Shown here: in pieces, positions 34,763 to 43,056 of the stretch
How the letters are laid out: every line of letters begins with the position of its first letter
Numbering within the stretch: the stretch's first letter is position 1
Origin: Chloroflexota bacterium
GTDB taxonomy: Bacteria; Chloroflexota; Anaerolineae; Anaerolineales; Villigracilaceae
Length of the DNA stretch: 64,000 nt
Direction of reading: 5' to 3'
Assembly: GCA_021824575.1 (NCBI GenBank)
Contig: JAKAKJ010000021.1
Coordinates: forward strand, 1-64,000
Notes under the pieces: generated by a model
Told to the model about the DNA's origin: nothing
The model's database searches: none
What the model saw: the letters and a program-made list of their open reading frames with translations, nothing else
Made by a program: the position numbers and the translations under genes

Positions 34763-34834
34763 GGCAAACGGAAAATCTCCTTTGGTTCGCGCTTCGGCCG
34801 TCAAATACACATAAAATCCGCAAAACGATTCCTG

Positions 34835-34840
34835 TATAAT
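34835..34840 (+). promoter_or_regulatory. TATAAT 7 bases before the DUF1361 start codon
   Basis: A consensus -10 hexamer ends 7 bases before the ATG at 34848, so transcription would begin at or next to the start codon. No Shine-Dalgarno is present, which suggests a leaderless mRNA. Confidence 0.5.
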
Positions 34841-34847
34841 TGATGAC

Positions 34848-35552
34848 ATGATACAGAAATTCCGCTCGGTGATTCTCGGGCACAAATACAAGGCAGGCGT
34901 GTTCATTTTGCTCTCTGCCGCTTCGCTGGTTTGCATAACCCTGTCGGCCTCGCGCGTGCTTTACAGCGGCGGGTCGTTTCGTTATGTCGGCCTGGTCTGG
35001 AATCTGTTCCTGGCGTGGATTCCTTTCGTGCTGGCTTTTCTAGCTTATATCCTTTCGTGGCGGCGCGCTTTGGTCTTCATCGCAATTCCGGCATTTGCCT
35101 TCCTGTGGCTGATATTCTTCCCAAATGCGCCCTATATCCTGACCGATCTCCAGCATCTCAGCCAAGGATCAGGCGCTGTGCCAGTTTGGTACGATGTCAT
35201 CATGCTCATCTGGTTTTCATGGACGGGTATGTTGCTTGGCATTGTGTCTCTAAACTTAATGCAGGAAATCATCAAGCGTGAATTCAACCGCCTGTTTGGC
35301 TGGATTTTTGTTCTGGGAGTGGCGGGATTGAGCAGTGCCGGCGTTTATGTCGGACGATTCATCCGGCTCAACAGTTGGGATATCCTCCAAAACCCGGGGC
35401 AGACCGCGACCAACATCTGGGATTGGCTGTCCGACCCAAGCCTTAGGTCGGTTGGATTCATCGCACTTTATACTCTCTTCTTCATTTTTGTCTATCTGAC
35501 GATCTACGCGTTCGGACATATTCTGCAAGAACAACCAAGGAAAAACCAATGA
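34848..35552 (+). CDS. DUF1361 membrane protein
   Basis: A 234-residue polytopic protein with about seven helices. The DUF1361 hallmarks VWNLFLAWIPFVLA and FFPNAPYILTDLQHL are present, together with VWYDVIMLIWFSWTG. The family has no established function. The last four bases overlap the start of the YqeB-like gene (ATGA), which indicates coupled translation and shared expression with molybdenum hydroxylase maturation. Confidence 0.88.
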   Translation: MIQKFRSVILGHKYKAGVFILLSAASLVCITLSASRVLYSGGSFRYVGLVWNLFLAWIPFVLAFLAYILSWRRALVFIAIPAFAFLWLIFFPNAPYILTDLQHLSQGSGAVPVWYDVIMLIWFSWTGMLLGIVSLNLMQEIIKREFNRLFGWIFVLGVAGLSSAGVYVGRFIRLNSWDILQNPGQTATNIWDWLSDPSLRSVGFIALYTLFFIFVYLTIYAFGHILQEQPRKNQ

Positions 35553-36358
35553 CAGCCACAATCGTTATCCGCGGCGGCGGAGACCTCGCAAGCGGCGTCG
35601 CGCTCCGACTGCACCGCGTAGGTCTGCAAGTTATCATCATCGAATTGCCTCAGCCGCTCGCAGTCCGGCGCACCGTTTCGTTTGCAGAAGCAGTCTACGA
35701 GGGTCGGATCACAGTCGAAGATGTGACCGCGCGCCTCGTCTCTGCCGATCAATATCAGGTCGCAATGGAAGCAGGCGAGATTCCCGTTGTTATTGACCCT
35801 GATGCCAACATCCTGAAAAATCCGCTCCTGATCAGCCCGCATTCCGTGATTGTCGTGGACGGGCGTATGCTCAAGCGGACACCCGATCCGCTTCCGCTCA
35901 AACCGCTGATGCACATCGGACTCGGCCCTGGCTTTATTGCAGGCGAAGATTGCGACGCGGTGATCGAAACCCAGCGCGGACATACAATGGGCCGCGTGAT
36001 CTGGGAAGGCTCGACGCACGTCGATTCATCCAAACCCGAAGGCGACCCCCGACGCGTATTGCGCGCTCCGCGCGACGGCGTTTTGAAATCCGACGCGAAG
36101 ATTGGCGACCATTTTGAATTAGGCCAGCCCGTTGCGACGATTAATGGCGATATCATCGCCGCGCCGTTCGCGGGAGTTCTGCGCGGTTTGCTGCGTCCGG
36201 GTTTGAGCGCCGCAAAGGGTCTAAAGATTGGCGACCTCGACGCACGCGACGATCCGAATTTGTGCGAACTTGTCTCGGACAAGGCTTTGGCCATTGGCGG
36301 AGCCGTTCTCGAAGCTTTGCTCGTGCGTCCCGAAGTCAAAGAAATATTGTGGGAATAG
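35549..36358 (+). CDS. yqeB: YqeB-like selenium-dependent molybdenum hydroxylase maturation protein
   Basis: A 269-residue protein of the EF2563/YqeB family, found with selenium-dependent molybdenum hydroxylases, where it is needed for maturation. It begins with a Rossmann-like nucleotide motif, IRGGGDLASGVALRLH, then QPLAVRRTVSFAEAVYEG, GPGFIAGEDCDAVIETQRGH and the C-terminal GDLDARDDP and KALAIGGAVLEALL blocks. Its presence suggests that the hydroxylase encoded 1.7 kb upstream carries a labile selenium or an equivalent modification. No selD or yqeC gene is visible in the window. Confidence 0.83.
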   Translation: MTATIVIRGGGDLASGVALRLHRVGLQVIIIELPQPLAVRRTVSFAEAVYEGRITVEDVTARLVSADQYQVAMEAGEIPVVIDPDANILKNPLLISPHSVIVVDGRMLKRTPDPLPLKPLMHIGLGPGFIAGEDCDAVIETQRGHTMGRVIWEGSTHVDSSKPEGDPRRVLRAPRDGVLKSDAKIGDHFELGQPVATINGDIIAAPFAGVLRGLLRPGLSAAKGLKIGDLDARDDPNLCELVSDKALAIGGAVLEALLVRPEVKEILWE

Positions 36359-36384
36359 CGCGACGATTCAATAAATTGCCGTGC

Positions 36385-36390
36385 TATAAT
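36385..36390 (+). promoter_or_regulatory. Extended -10 (TGcTATAAT) next to a start codon
   Basis: TATAAT at 36385-36390, preceded by TGC, ends 6 bases before the ATG at 36397. Predicted transcription start coincides with the start codon; no Shine-Dalgarno is present. It is the third case of this layout in the window. Confidence 0.5.
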
Positions 36391-36396
36391 GACTTT

Positions 36397-36876
36397 ATGG
36401 CAACTCCGCTACCTTCGCAACAGAGCGCACCACCAACTCCTACGCCGCTGACGCCGGAACAAATTGCCGCCCGTGCCGCGCAGGAAAAACAAATGAGGGC
36501 AATCATTGCTTCGGTTGTTGCAATTGCCGTCATTGTTTTGGCATTATTGATCACCGGCATCTACTTTCTCATGCGCCCGCAGACCCCGGCGGATGAAGTC
36601 AGCCGGATACGCGACGTTTTCATCATCGTCGTTGGGCTGGAAACACTGGTCATTGGCGCGGCGCTTGTCATCCTCCTGATCCAACTCGCCAGCCTGATCA
36701 ACTTGCTGCAGAATGAAGTCCGCCCCATCTTGCAGGCCACGAGCGAAACCGTCAACACGCTGCGCGGCACCGCGCTCTTCCTCGAAGAAAGCGTTGTTGA
36801 GCCAGTGATAAAACTCAACAGTTATCTGGCAAGCCTGCAACGTGTGTTAGAATTAATGGGAATCAAACGCAAATAA
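36397..36876 (+). CDS. Membrane protein of unknown function, partner of YtxH gene
   Basis: A 159-residue protein with a Pro/Thr/Gln-rich cytosolic N-terminus and two membrane helices (about residues 37-58 and 75-100), followed by a helical tail (NEVRPILQATSETVNTLRGTALFLEESVVEP) resembling DUF948-like proteins. The neighbour is a YtxH protein, and such pairs are common in envelope stress loci. A longer in-frame reading back to 36262 lies inside the YqeB-like gene and is unlikely, as an extended -10 lies at 36385. Confidence 0.72.
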   Translation: MATPLPSQQSAPPTPTPLTPEQIAARAAQEKQMRAIIASVVAIAVIVLALLITGIYFLMRPQTPADEVSRIRDVFIIVVGLETLVIGAALVILLIQLASLINLLQNEVRPILQATSETVNTLRGTALFLEESVVEPVIKLNSYLASLQRVLELMGIKRK

Positions 36877-36894
36877 CCGAAAGGAGAAAATCCT

Positions 36895-37290
36895 ATGGCT
36901 TCCGATCATGATGAATTTGGCGCATTTCTCGTTGGCTTCATTGTCGGCGGTTTGACCGGCGCAGTCGTATCCCTTTTATTCGCTCCCCAAAGCGGCGAGG
37001 AAACCCGCGCTTTGATCCGCGACAAGAGCATCGAACTGCGCGACGCGGCATCGCAATCCGCTGAAGAGGCAGTGGCGCGCGCCGAGGCCGCGGCTGCCGA
37101 AGCACGCGCGCGAGCCGACGAATTGGCAAAAGTTGCCCGCGCTCGCGCAGATGAACTGGCCAAAGAAGTTCGTACCCGCGGCGATGAGCTTGCCAAAGAA
37201 GTTCGTGCCCGCGGCGAAAGTGCGTTGGATGCGGTCCGCAAGCCGGCCGCGAAGAAATCCGGCGGCGAAACGCCGACAACTTCTTCGTAA
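36895..37290 (+). CDS. YtxH-domain protein
   Basis: A 131-residue protein with one N-terminal helix bearing the YtxH motif (FLVGFIVGGLTGAVVSLLFAPQSGEETR) and a long charged amphipathic tail with repeated ARADELAK units (about residues 65-105), likely a coiled coil. Such proteins are small membrane-anchored stress proteins of unknown activity. AAAGGAG precedes the ATG. It starts 18 bases after the previous gene. Confidence 0.88.
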   Translation: MASDHDEFGAFLVGFIVGGLTGAVVSLLFAPQSGEETRALIRDKSIELRDAASQSAEEAVARAEAAAAEARARADELAKVARARADELAKEVRTRGDELAKEVRARGESALDAVRKPAAKKSGGETPTTSS

Positions 37291-37308
37291 TCCAGATAAT
37301 GACGCAAA

Positions 37309-37350
37309 CAAGGGTTTGACCAAATCAGTCAAACCCTTGTTTTGTTTTTG
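37309..37350 (+). terminator. Intrinsic terminator after the YtxH gene
   Basis: CAAGGGTTTGAC (37309-37320) pairs with GTCAAACCCTTG (37328-37339), followed by TTTTGTTTTT. The methyltransferase ATG at 37356 follows directly, so that gene must start transcription within or after this element. Confidence 0.85.
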
Positions 37351-37355
37351 ATCCC

Positions 37356-38027
37356 ATGAATCCCGTCACGCGCTTCATGCGTTTTTTCTTTTACCACTTT
37401 TATCACACCTTCGCCTGGGCATACGATTTCGTCGCGGCGCTTGTTTCGATTGGAAGATGGAACGACTGGATCAAAGTCTCGCTGCCTTTCGTTCAAGGCG
37501 TCCGAATTCTTGAGATCGGATACGGCACCGGGCAATTGCAAGCCGCCCTGAGAGAAGCATCACCTTCGCTCGGGCCGGACCCAAAGCGGCTCATCGTTGG
37601 AATAGACGAATCCACACAGATGGCGAATCTCGCCAAACGACGGCTGCGAAACATCGGCTTCGATCAATTTAATTTGACGCGCGGCCTTGCCCAGTCTCTC
37701 CCCTTCCCGGCGCAGACGTTCGATACGGTTGTATCAACTTTTCCATCCGAATACATCTTTGACTCGCGCACGCTCTCAGACGTGATGCGAATTCTCGATG
37801 CCGGGGGCCGCTTCATCGTCCTGCCCGCCGCGTGGATTGTCGGACAGAAAATTCGAGACCGGCTGGCAAGCTGGCTTTTTCGAGTCACCGGCGAAACGCC
37901 GCGCAATCTTCGCAAGACCATCGCCAACCGCGCTGTTGTCCCGCTCAGGAGCGCCGGATTCGATGTCGAGGTTCAGGAACTGGAACTCCGCTCGAGCCTT
38001 GTGATGATTATCGTGGCGACAAAATAA
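37356..38027 (+). CDS. Class I SAM-dependent methyltransferase
   Basis: A 223-residue methyltransferase. Motif I is VRILEIGYGTGQLQ near residue 50, the acidic motif II region is LIVGIDESTQM, and post-motif blocks LAQSLPFPAQTFDTVVSTFPSEYIFD follow. The fold resembles UbiE/COQ5-like enzymes; the acceptor is unknown. It starts 6 bases after a terminator T-tract, converges with the ATP-grasp gene, and its stop directly abuts that gene's end. Confidence 0.82.
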   Translation: MNPVTRFMRFFFYHFYHTFAWAYDFVAALVSIGRWNDWIKVSLPFVQGVRILEIGYGTGQLQAALREASPSLGPDPKRLIVGIDESTQMANLAKRRLRNIGFDQFNLTRGLAQSLPFPAQTFDTVVSTFPSEYIFDSRTLSDVMRILDAGGRFIVLPAAWIVGQKIRDRLASWLFRVTGETPRNLRKTIANRAVVPLRSAGFDVEVQELELRSSLVMIIVATK

Positions 38028-38996
38028 TCAGCGTCTCGAACTTCGCATTTTTTGACGGACGATTGCAGAACGAAAGACAAGATCGAAAAAGCCGCGGTAT
38101 CCATCTTTATCGTATAAGATCATGTAATCAGCGGGGCCGTATTCCTCGGGCTTGAACATGATCCCGCCGTTTGGATTGATCTCGAGGATGAACAATTCAC
38201 CTTTCTCGTTCATGCGAATATCACAGCGGCCATATCCAATTCCGCCCATGGCGAGATACATCCGGCGGCTGATCTCATGCAGCCGGGAAACCAATGCGGG
38301 ATCAGTAACCTGCTTGAAATCGAAAGGCACATCGTAATTCCACTTTACATCCGTGTGCCAGAATTCCTCGCCGGGAGGGAAAACCAGCTCTGCAGGTGGA
38401 TATGCGATGGGGTTATTAAAATCATCAGGATCATCCACAATCAAAACATTGAATTCCTTGCCTACGATAAATTCTTCCATCCGCGCCGCACCGAACTCCG
38501 AGCATACGCGCTGGATTTGTTTGGGCAATTGTTCGGGCGTGTCAACGCGCGATTCGCGGAACATGCCCGTGCTGCCATAACTCTTCGGATGTTTAACCAT
38601 GATGGGATAACGTAGATTCTTCACCAGCCGTTCGGCTTCCTCCACGCTTGTTACGTGATATCCCCTGGCAAAGCCGATCCCATTCGCGTCTGCGGCGGCT
38701 TGCATCTCCTCCCGCGTTGGATCGAAAAATTTCGAATCAGCACCAGTAAAAGGGAGATTGAGAAGCTCGAGGCCTCTGATGACTTCTATTCCCTGATAGC
38801 CCACATCATCTTCATCGTCATCTTCGTAGCCCTCGCATATATTCAAATAAACATCGAACTCATTTCGTTCAGCCAAAGAACGTAATACATCCATAACGGG
38901 CGCGGTCATGGTGATCATTTCCCAATCATAGTCTTTCAGGAACGGAGACGGATCGAAGTCTGTGATTTCCTCATCGGATAGAACACAAACGCGCAT
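38028..38996 (-). CDS. ATP-grasp protein, D-alanine-D-alanine ligase-like
   Basis: A 322-residue ATP-dependent carboxylate-amine ligase-like protein. Visible features are VMVKHPKSYGSTGM-type ATP-lysine region (residues about 130-145), the MEEFIVGKEFNVLIVDD motif and the metal-binding GRCDIRMNEKGELFILEINPNGG (residues about 255-277). The N-terminal lobe carries NICEGYEDDDEDD, as in Ddl-like proteins. Real Ddl enzymes are usually near other cell-wall genes, which are absent here, so peptide-like product and substrate are open. Confidence 0.8.
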   Translation of the reverse strand: MRVCVLSDEEITDFDPSPFLKDYDWEMITMTAPVMDVLRSLAERNEFDVYLNICEGYEDDDEDDVGYQGIEVIRGLELLNLPFTGADSKFFDPTREEMQAAADANGIGFARGYHVTSVEEAERLVKNLRYPIMVKHPKSYGSTGMFRESRVDTPEQLPKQIQRVCSEFGAARMEEFIVGKEFNVLIVDDPDDFNNPIAYPPAELVFPPGEEFWHTDVKWNYDVPFDFKQVTDPALVSRLHEISRRMYLAMGGIGYGRCDIRMNEKGELFILEINPNGGIMFKPEEYGPADYMILYDKDGYRGFFDLVFRSAIVRQKMRSSRR

Positions 38997-39073
38997 GAAA
39001 ACCTCTCACGAGTGGAATATTGCTGTATTATCACACAAACTATGGTAGATTCAATGGCAGAGAAAGGGATAAC

Positions 39074-39724
39074 GTGCTGAAAAAACTTCGCGAACCCGTC
39101 AACGGCCTGACGCATTTCTTTGCCGCGATTTTCGCCGCTGTGGGACTCATTGTCCTGATCGTGTTGGGATGGAAAAGTACTCTCAAAGAAATATCGCTCA
39201 GCGTCTACGGGGCAAGTCTTGTCCTGTTGTTTGCGGCGAGCGCTGCGTACCACATGGTCAAGGCCAAGCCAAAAATCATCGAGAGTCTTCGCAAGCTCGA
39301 TCATTCGGCAATCTATCTGCTCATCGCCGGGACGTATACTCCATTTTGCGTTGTAATGTTCAAAGGCTTTTGGCAATGGGGGTTGCTCGCCATCATCTGG
39401 TCACTGGCAATAATTGGGATCATCGTAAAAATGTTCGTCATCAGGGCTCCGCGCTGGCTGACAGCTGGCGTTTACGTCGTGATGGGATGGCTTTGCATTG
39501 CCGCAATTGGCGAGATGTTGAAAGTCCTGCCGGCTGGCGCATTGGCATGGCTCATTGCAGGCGGTGTGATTTATACATTAGGCGCAATCATATACATCAC
39601 CAAAACGCTGGACTTCCTCCCCGGCAAATTTGGCTTTCATGAAGTGTGGCACATCTTTGTGATTCTGGGTGCGCTGGCGCATTTTATCGCCATTGCCGCG
39701 TACGTCGCACCGCATACCCTATAA
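39074..39724 (+). CDS. Hemolysin III/YqfA family membrane protein
   Basis: A 216-residue seven-helix protein of the HlyIII/PAQR superfamily. It shows EPVNGLTHFFAAIFA, the SAAYHMV and LDHSAIYLLIAGTYTPF segments with the conserved Ser/His/Asp metal-site residues, and the C-terminal HEVWHIFVILGALAHFIAI. I place the start at GTG 39074, after AAAGGG; the upstream TTG at 39020 has no signal. The natural role of bacterial members is uncertain, with membrane homeostasis or hydrolase roles proposed. Confidence 0.88.
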   Translation: MLKKLREPVNGLTHFFAAIFAAVGLIVLIVLGWKSTLKEISLSVYGASLVLLFAASAAYHMVKAKPKIIESLRKLDHSAIYLLIAGTYTPFCVVMFKGFWQWGLLAIIWSLAIIGIIVKMFVIRAPRWLTAGVYVVMGWLCIAAIGEMLKVLPAGALAWLIAGGVIYTLGAIIYITKTLDFLPGKFGFHEVWHIFVILGALAHFIAIAAYVAPHTL

Positions 39725-39765
39725 CACATAAACATCCATCGTCGAAATTGATCCAGCCGCGCCCC

Positions 39766-39794
39766 TTGACGAGGCTTTTGTTTCCTATTAAAAT
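39766..39794 (+). promoter_or_regulatory. Promoter of the amidohydrolase-mntR-mntH gene group
   Basis: TTGACG at 39766-39771 and TAAAAT at 39789-39794 are separated by 17 bases. The predicted start of transcription falls inside the DtxR-like operator that follows. Confidence 0.6.
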
Positions 39795-39796
39795 AT

Positions 39797-39839
39797 TTAG
39801 GCTAGACTAATTTTTGTTTTAGGCACATACCAGACCTAA
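39797..39839 (+). promoter_or_regulatory. DtxR/MntR-like operator
   Basis: TTAGGCTAGACTAA (39797-39810) is an inverted repeat with one mismatched pair and closely resembles DtxR-family operators (TTAG...CTAA halves). It begins 2 bases after the -10. A second pair of half-sites, TTAGG at 39819-39823 and CCTAA at 39835-39839, follows. A DtxR-family regulator is encoded in the same gene group. Confidence 0.6.
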
Positions 39840-39867
39840 TTCACAATGGAAACAGAAGCAGACTGCG

Positions 39868-41001
39868 ATGAAAAAAACAAACGTATCGCGCGTTATTGCG
39901 CTTGAAGAAGCATTCTTGTATCCGAAAATTTTTGATTTATATCCGTCGGATTTACAACAACGGCTGAGTCCTGTCAAAGAAAAACTTCTTGATGTTGGCC
40001 CTGAGCGGATAAAACGCATGGATGCCGCCGGGATAGACATGCAAGTTCTCTCACATGCACAGCCGGGCATTGAAGTGCTGGAAGATGCGGCAACAGCAGT
40101 TCAATTGTCGAAAGAAATTAATGATTGGCTGGGCAATATGGTTCAAAAATACCCTTCTCGACTTGCTGGATTTGCGACCCTTCCAACGCAATCGCCCAAA
40201 GATGCAGCGGACGAACTTGAACGAACCGTCAAACAGTATGGATTTAAGGGAGCGCTCATCAATGGCCACACAAATGGACGTTATTTAGATCATGAATCAT
40301 TTTATGTTTTACTGAAGATGGCTGAATTTCTTGATGTTCCTATTTACATTCACCCCACTGACCCACCCAGGGAAATTTCGGAAACATATTATCAAAATTC
40401 CACCACTTTGATAACAGGCTGGGCCTGGTCAGTTGAAACAGCCACGCACTTGTTGCGGATGATCGTGGGAGGAGTTTTCGATAGACATCCGAAGCTAAAA
40501 ATTATAATAGGGCACATGGGCGAACTGATTCCATTCTGCTATTCAAGGTTGAGCGTTGCCCTTAGCCTCGGGGAGTGGATGCTGGCGGCGCAAGACACTC
40601 AAACAACCGGCTCTCACCCCACGAACCGCATGGAAAAAAGTTTTGACTATTATATGAAAGAAAATGTCTATGTCACAACAAGTGGAGTTTTTGACCAATC
40701 AGTGTTTGCCTGCGCGCTTGATTTTCTAGGAATAGATAATCTATTGTTCTCCGTTGACGATCCTTACAGAGACAACTTTGAAGCAATGGAATTCCTAGGC
40801 GCTTGCAATCTATCTGCGCGAGACAAAGAAAAATTAGCGTTTGAAAATGCGGCACAACTCCTCAAGATTTCTACCTTTGACAGCGCAAAGGTCAATGCTT
40901 TTCAATCGTCCATTCAAAGGAATAGATTTTCTCCAAATGCATTCAGGGCTAGAATGAAATCCAAAATCGGAAGAGCGATGCTGTCATTTCTAGTGAAATA
41001 A
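39868..41001 (+). CDS. Amidohydrolase-2 family protein, decarboxylase-like
   Basis: A 377-residue metal-dependent TIM-barrel protein of the Amidohydro_2 group, which includes aminocarboxymuconate-semialdehyde and resorcylate decarboxylases. Metal or active-site candidates are Glu in IALEEAF, His in IYIHPTDPP, His in IIIGHMGE and the Asp in FSVDDPYRDN. The first metal motif (E-x-x rather than H-x-H) matches the decarboxylase branch. Base composition is more AT-rich than its neighbours, which hints at acquisition. It is the first gene behind a DtxR-like operator upstream of the mntR-mntH genes; Mn-dependence is a guess. The C-terminal 40 residues are an extra helical tail. Confidence 0.8.
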   Translation: MKKTNVSRVIALEEAFLYPKIFDLYPSDLQQRLSPVKEKLLDVGPERIKRMDAAGIDMQVLSHAQPGIEVLEDAATAVQLSKEINDWLGNMVQKYPSRLAGFATLPTQSPKDAADELERTVKQYGFKGALINGHTNGRYLDHESFYVLLKMAEFLDVPIYIHPTDPPREISETYYQNSTTLITGWAWSVETATHLLRMIVGGVFDRHPKLKIIIGHMGELIPFCYSRLSVALSLGEWMLAAQDTQTTGSHPTNRMEKSFDYYMKENVYVTTSGVFDQSVFACALDFLGIDNLLFSVDDPYRDNFEAMEFLGACNLSARDKEKLAFENAAQLLKISTFDSAKVNAFQSSIQRNRFSPNAFRARMKSKIGRAMLSFLVK

Positions 41002-41062
41002 AATGCTTTTGCGCTCCTGAAATTGCCTTACGCCGGCAACTGAATATCAAGGATGAAACAAC

Positions 41063-41743
41063 ATGATGGCAGAATTGTTAACTGATTCTATCCAGGACTA
41101 TCTCAAGCTCATTTACGAGCTGACGGAAAGCGGCAAAACTGCCAGCACCACCGCCCTGGCAGCTCGTCTCGGCGTTGCGCCCGCGTCTGTGACCGGCATG
41201 GTGCAAAAACTTTCGATGATCAAGCCCGCGTTGGTCTCCTACAAAAAGCACCAGGGCGTCACATTGACATCCGCGGGCAAGCGTGCTGCCCTCGAAGTGA
41301 TTCGCCATCATCGCCTCATCGAAGCGTGGCTGGTCCAGACCCTTGGATATTCGTGGGATGAGGTACACAACGAAGCCGATAAGCTCGAGCATGCGATCTC
41401 CGAAGAATTCGAAATGCGGATTGCGGCAGTTCTTGGAAACCCCGAACGCGACCCTCACGGAGAACCAATTCCGAGCGCGGAATTGATTATGCCAAAGGAT
41501 GATAGCATTTCACTTTCGTCGCTTCAGCCAAACCAGGAAGCCACCGTGCGCCGAGTCCGCTCGCAAGACACGGAGTTGCTGCGTCATCTCGATGAACTGG
41601 GATTGACCCCAGGTGCGCACGTGAAAGCACTCGAAGTATCACGCTTCGATCAGGTTATGCGGCTGCAGGTTCGAGGGCGGAAGGAAGCGTCCGCTCTTGG
41701 GCGAACAGTAACAGATCAGGTATTTGTCGAAATCCCGGAATAA
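41063..41743 (+). CDS. DtxR/MntR-family metal-dependent repressor
   Basis: A 226-residue metalloregulator. The N-terminal winged helix (DSIQDYLKLIYELTESGKTASTTALAARLGVAPASVTGMVQKL) is followed by a dimerisation and metal-binding region (GKRAALEVIRHHRLIEAWL, DEVHNEADKLEHAISEEFEMRI) and a C-terminal FeoA/SH3-like domain (about residues 150-226). The His/Glu set (HHRLIE, E..DKLEH) fits Mn or Fe binding. It is encoded directly before an Nramp transporter and probably represses its own gene group through the operator at 39797. Confidence 0.9.
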   Translation: MMAELLTDSIQDYLKLIYELTESGKTASTTALAARLGVAPASVTGMVQKLSMIKPALVSYKKHQGVTLTSAGKRAALEVIRHHRLIEAWLVQTLGYSWDEVHNEADKLEHAISEEFEMRIAAVLGNPERDPHGEPIPSAELIMPKDDSISLSSLQPNQEATVRRVRSQDTELLRHLDELGLTPGAHVKALEVSRFDQVMRLQVRGRKEASALGRTVTDQVFVEIPE

Positions 41744-41747
41744 TCAA

Positions 41748-43052
41748 ATGACTATGAAAGAATCCATATCCACCGTAACAGATCAATCAACCGTGAATTC
41801 AGCCAAAGATGTGCTCTCGGGCCGGAGCAGGAAGGGATGGTTTGCGCGCCTGCTGCCTTTCCTTGGACCCGCGTTCATCGCCAGCGTTGCCTACATGGAC
41901 CCAGGAAATTTCGCAACGAACATTCAAGGCGGCGCGAAATTTGGATATGAATTATTGTGGGTGATCCTTGGGAGCAATTTAATGGCAATGCTGCTTCAAT
42001 CATTGTCCGCAAAACTCGGCATTGCCACTGGACAAAATCTTGCTGAGCATTGCCGCAATCAATTTTCGCGTCGAACCGTAATCGGCATGTGGGTCATTGG
42101 CGAAGTGGTCGCGATGGCGACTGATCTGGCTGAATTCCTTGGTGCGGCACTGGGATTCAATTTACTGTTTGGCATTCCATTGTGGCTCGCGGGTCTGTTG
42201 ACCGCCGTCGTCACATTTCTGATCCTCGGCCTCGAGCGGTACGGTTTCCGCCCGCTCGAAGCGGTCATCGCTGCTCTGATTGCGATAATTGCCATTAGTT
42301 ATCTTGTTGAAACAATCCTTGTGCGTCCTGATGCGGCGACAGTCTTTTACTATACATTTGTCCCGCATTTCTCTGGCACGGAAAGCGTGCTGCTCGCCAC
42401 CGGCATTCTCGGAGCGACGGTCATGCCGCATGCTCTATATTTGCACTCAGCATTGACTCAGGGCCGTATCGTGACCGACAATCCGAAACAGCAACGGCGC
42501 CTGTTCCATTTTGAGTTGATTGACGTTTTCATTGCGATGGGGATTGCCAGTACGATCAATGCCGCCATGCTCATCATGGCCGCCGCAACATTCTTCAACC
42601 GCGGATTGACAGCGGTCGGCACCATCGAAGAAGCGCACCGTACATTGGAACCCTTGCTGGGTTCTGCCGCTTCGTGGGTTTTTGCGATTGCCCTACTTGC
42701 CTCCGGGCTTTCATCGTCCTCTGTTGGCACGATGGCAGGACAGGTTATCATGCAAGGCTTCCTGCATCGGCACATTCAGCCATGGGTACGCCGCGTGGTT
42801 ACAATGTTCCCGTCGTTGATTGTGATCTTCCTGGGTTTTGATCCGACCCGCACATTGGTGCTCAGTCAGGTTGCGCTTTCATTTGGACTGCCTTTCGCCA
42901 TTATTCCGCTCGTGATGTTTACCAGCAGACGTGATATTATGGGACCACTCGTCAACAGACGCATCACGACTATTGCTGCCAGCATCATTGCAGCCCTCAT
43001 TATTGCCCTGAATCTCTTCCTGCTCTATCAACTATTATTCACCGGTGGATAA
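41748..43052 (+). CDS. Nramp-family divalent metal transporter (MntH-like)
   Basis: A 434-residue proton-coupled Mn(II)/Fe(II) importer with eleven predicted helices. The metal-binding motif of helix 1 is YMDPGNFATNIQGG and that of helix 6 is ILGATVMPHALYLHSAL, both canonical for Nramp. The start is ATG at 41748, 4 bases after the regulator's stop; a second ATG follows at 41754. Pairing with a DtxR regulator supports a manganese role. Confidence 0.92.
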   Translation: MTMKESISTVTDQSTVNSAKDVLSGRSRKGWFARLLPFLGPAFIASVAYMDPGNFATNIQGGAKFGYELLWVILGSNLMAMLLQSLSAKLGIATGQNLAEHCRNQFSRRTVIGMWVIGEVVAMATDLAEFLGAALGFNLLFGIPLWLAGLLTAVVTFLILGLERYGFRPLEAVIAALIAIIAISYLVETILVRPDAATVFYYTFVPHFSGTESVLLATGILGATVMPHALYLHSALTQGRIVTDNPKQQRRLFHFELIDVFIAMGIASTINAAMLIMAAATFFNRGLTAVGTIEEAHRTLEPLLGSAASWVFAIALLASGLSSSSVGTMAGQVIMQGFLHRHIQPWVRRVVTMFPSLIVIFLGFDPTRTLVLSQVALSFGLPFAIIPLVMFTSRRDIMGPLVNRRITTIAASIIAALIIALNLFLLYQLLFTGG

Positions 43053-43056
43053 GCCT

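Noticed and set aside
36262-36396. N-terminal extension of the membrane protein gene
   Set aside because: It lies within the YqeB-like gene, has no similarity, and an extended -10 sits directly before the ATG at 36397.
37085-37215. Tandem DNA repeat within the YtxH gene
   Set aside because: The repetition (ARADELAK units) is explained by coiled-coil protein sequence; base-level copies are diverged.
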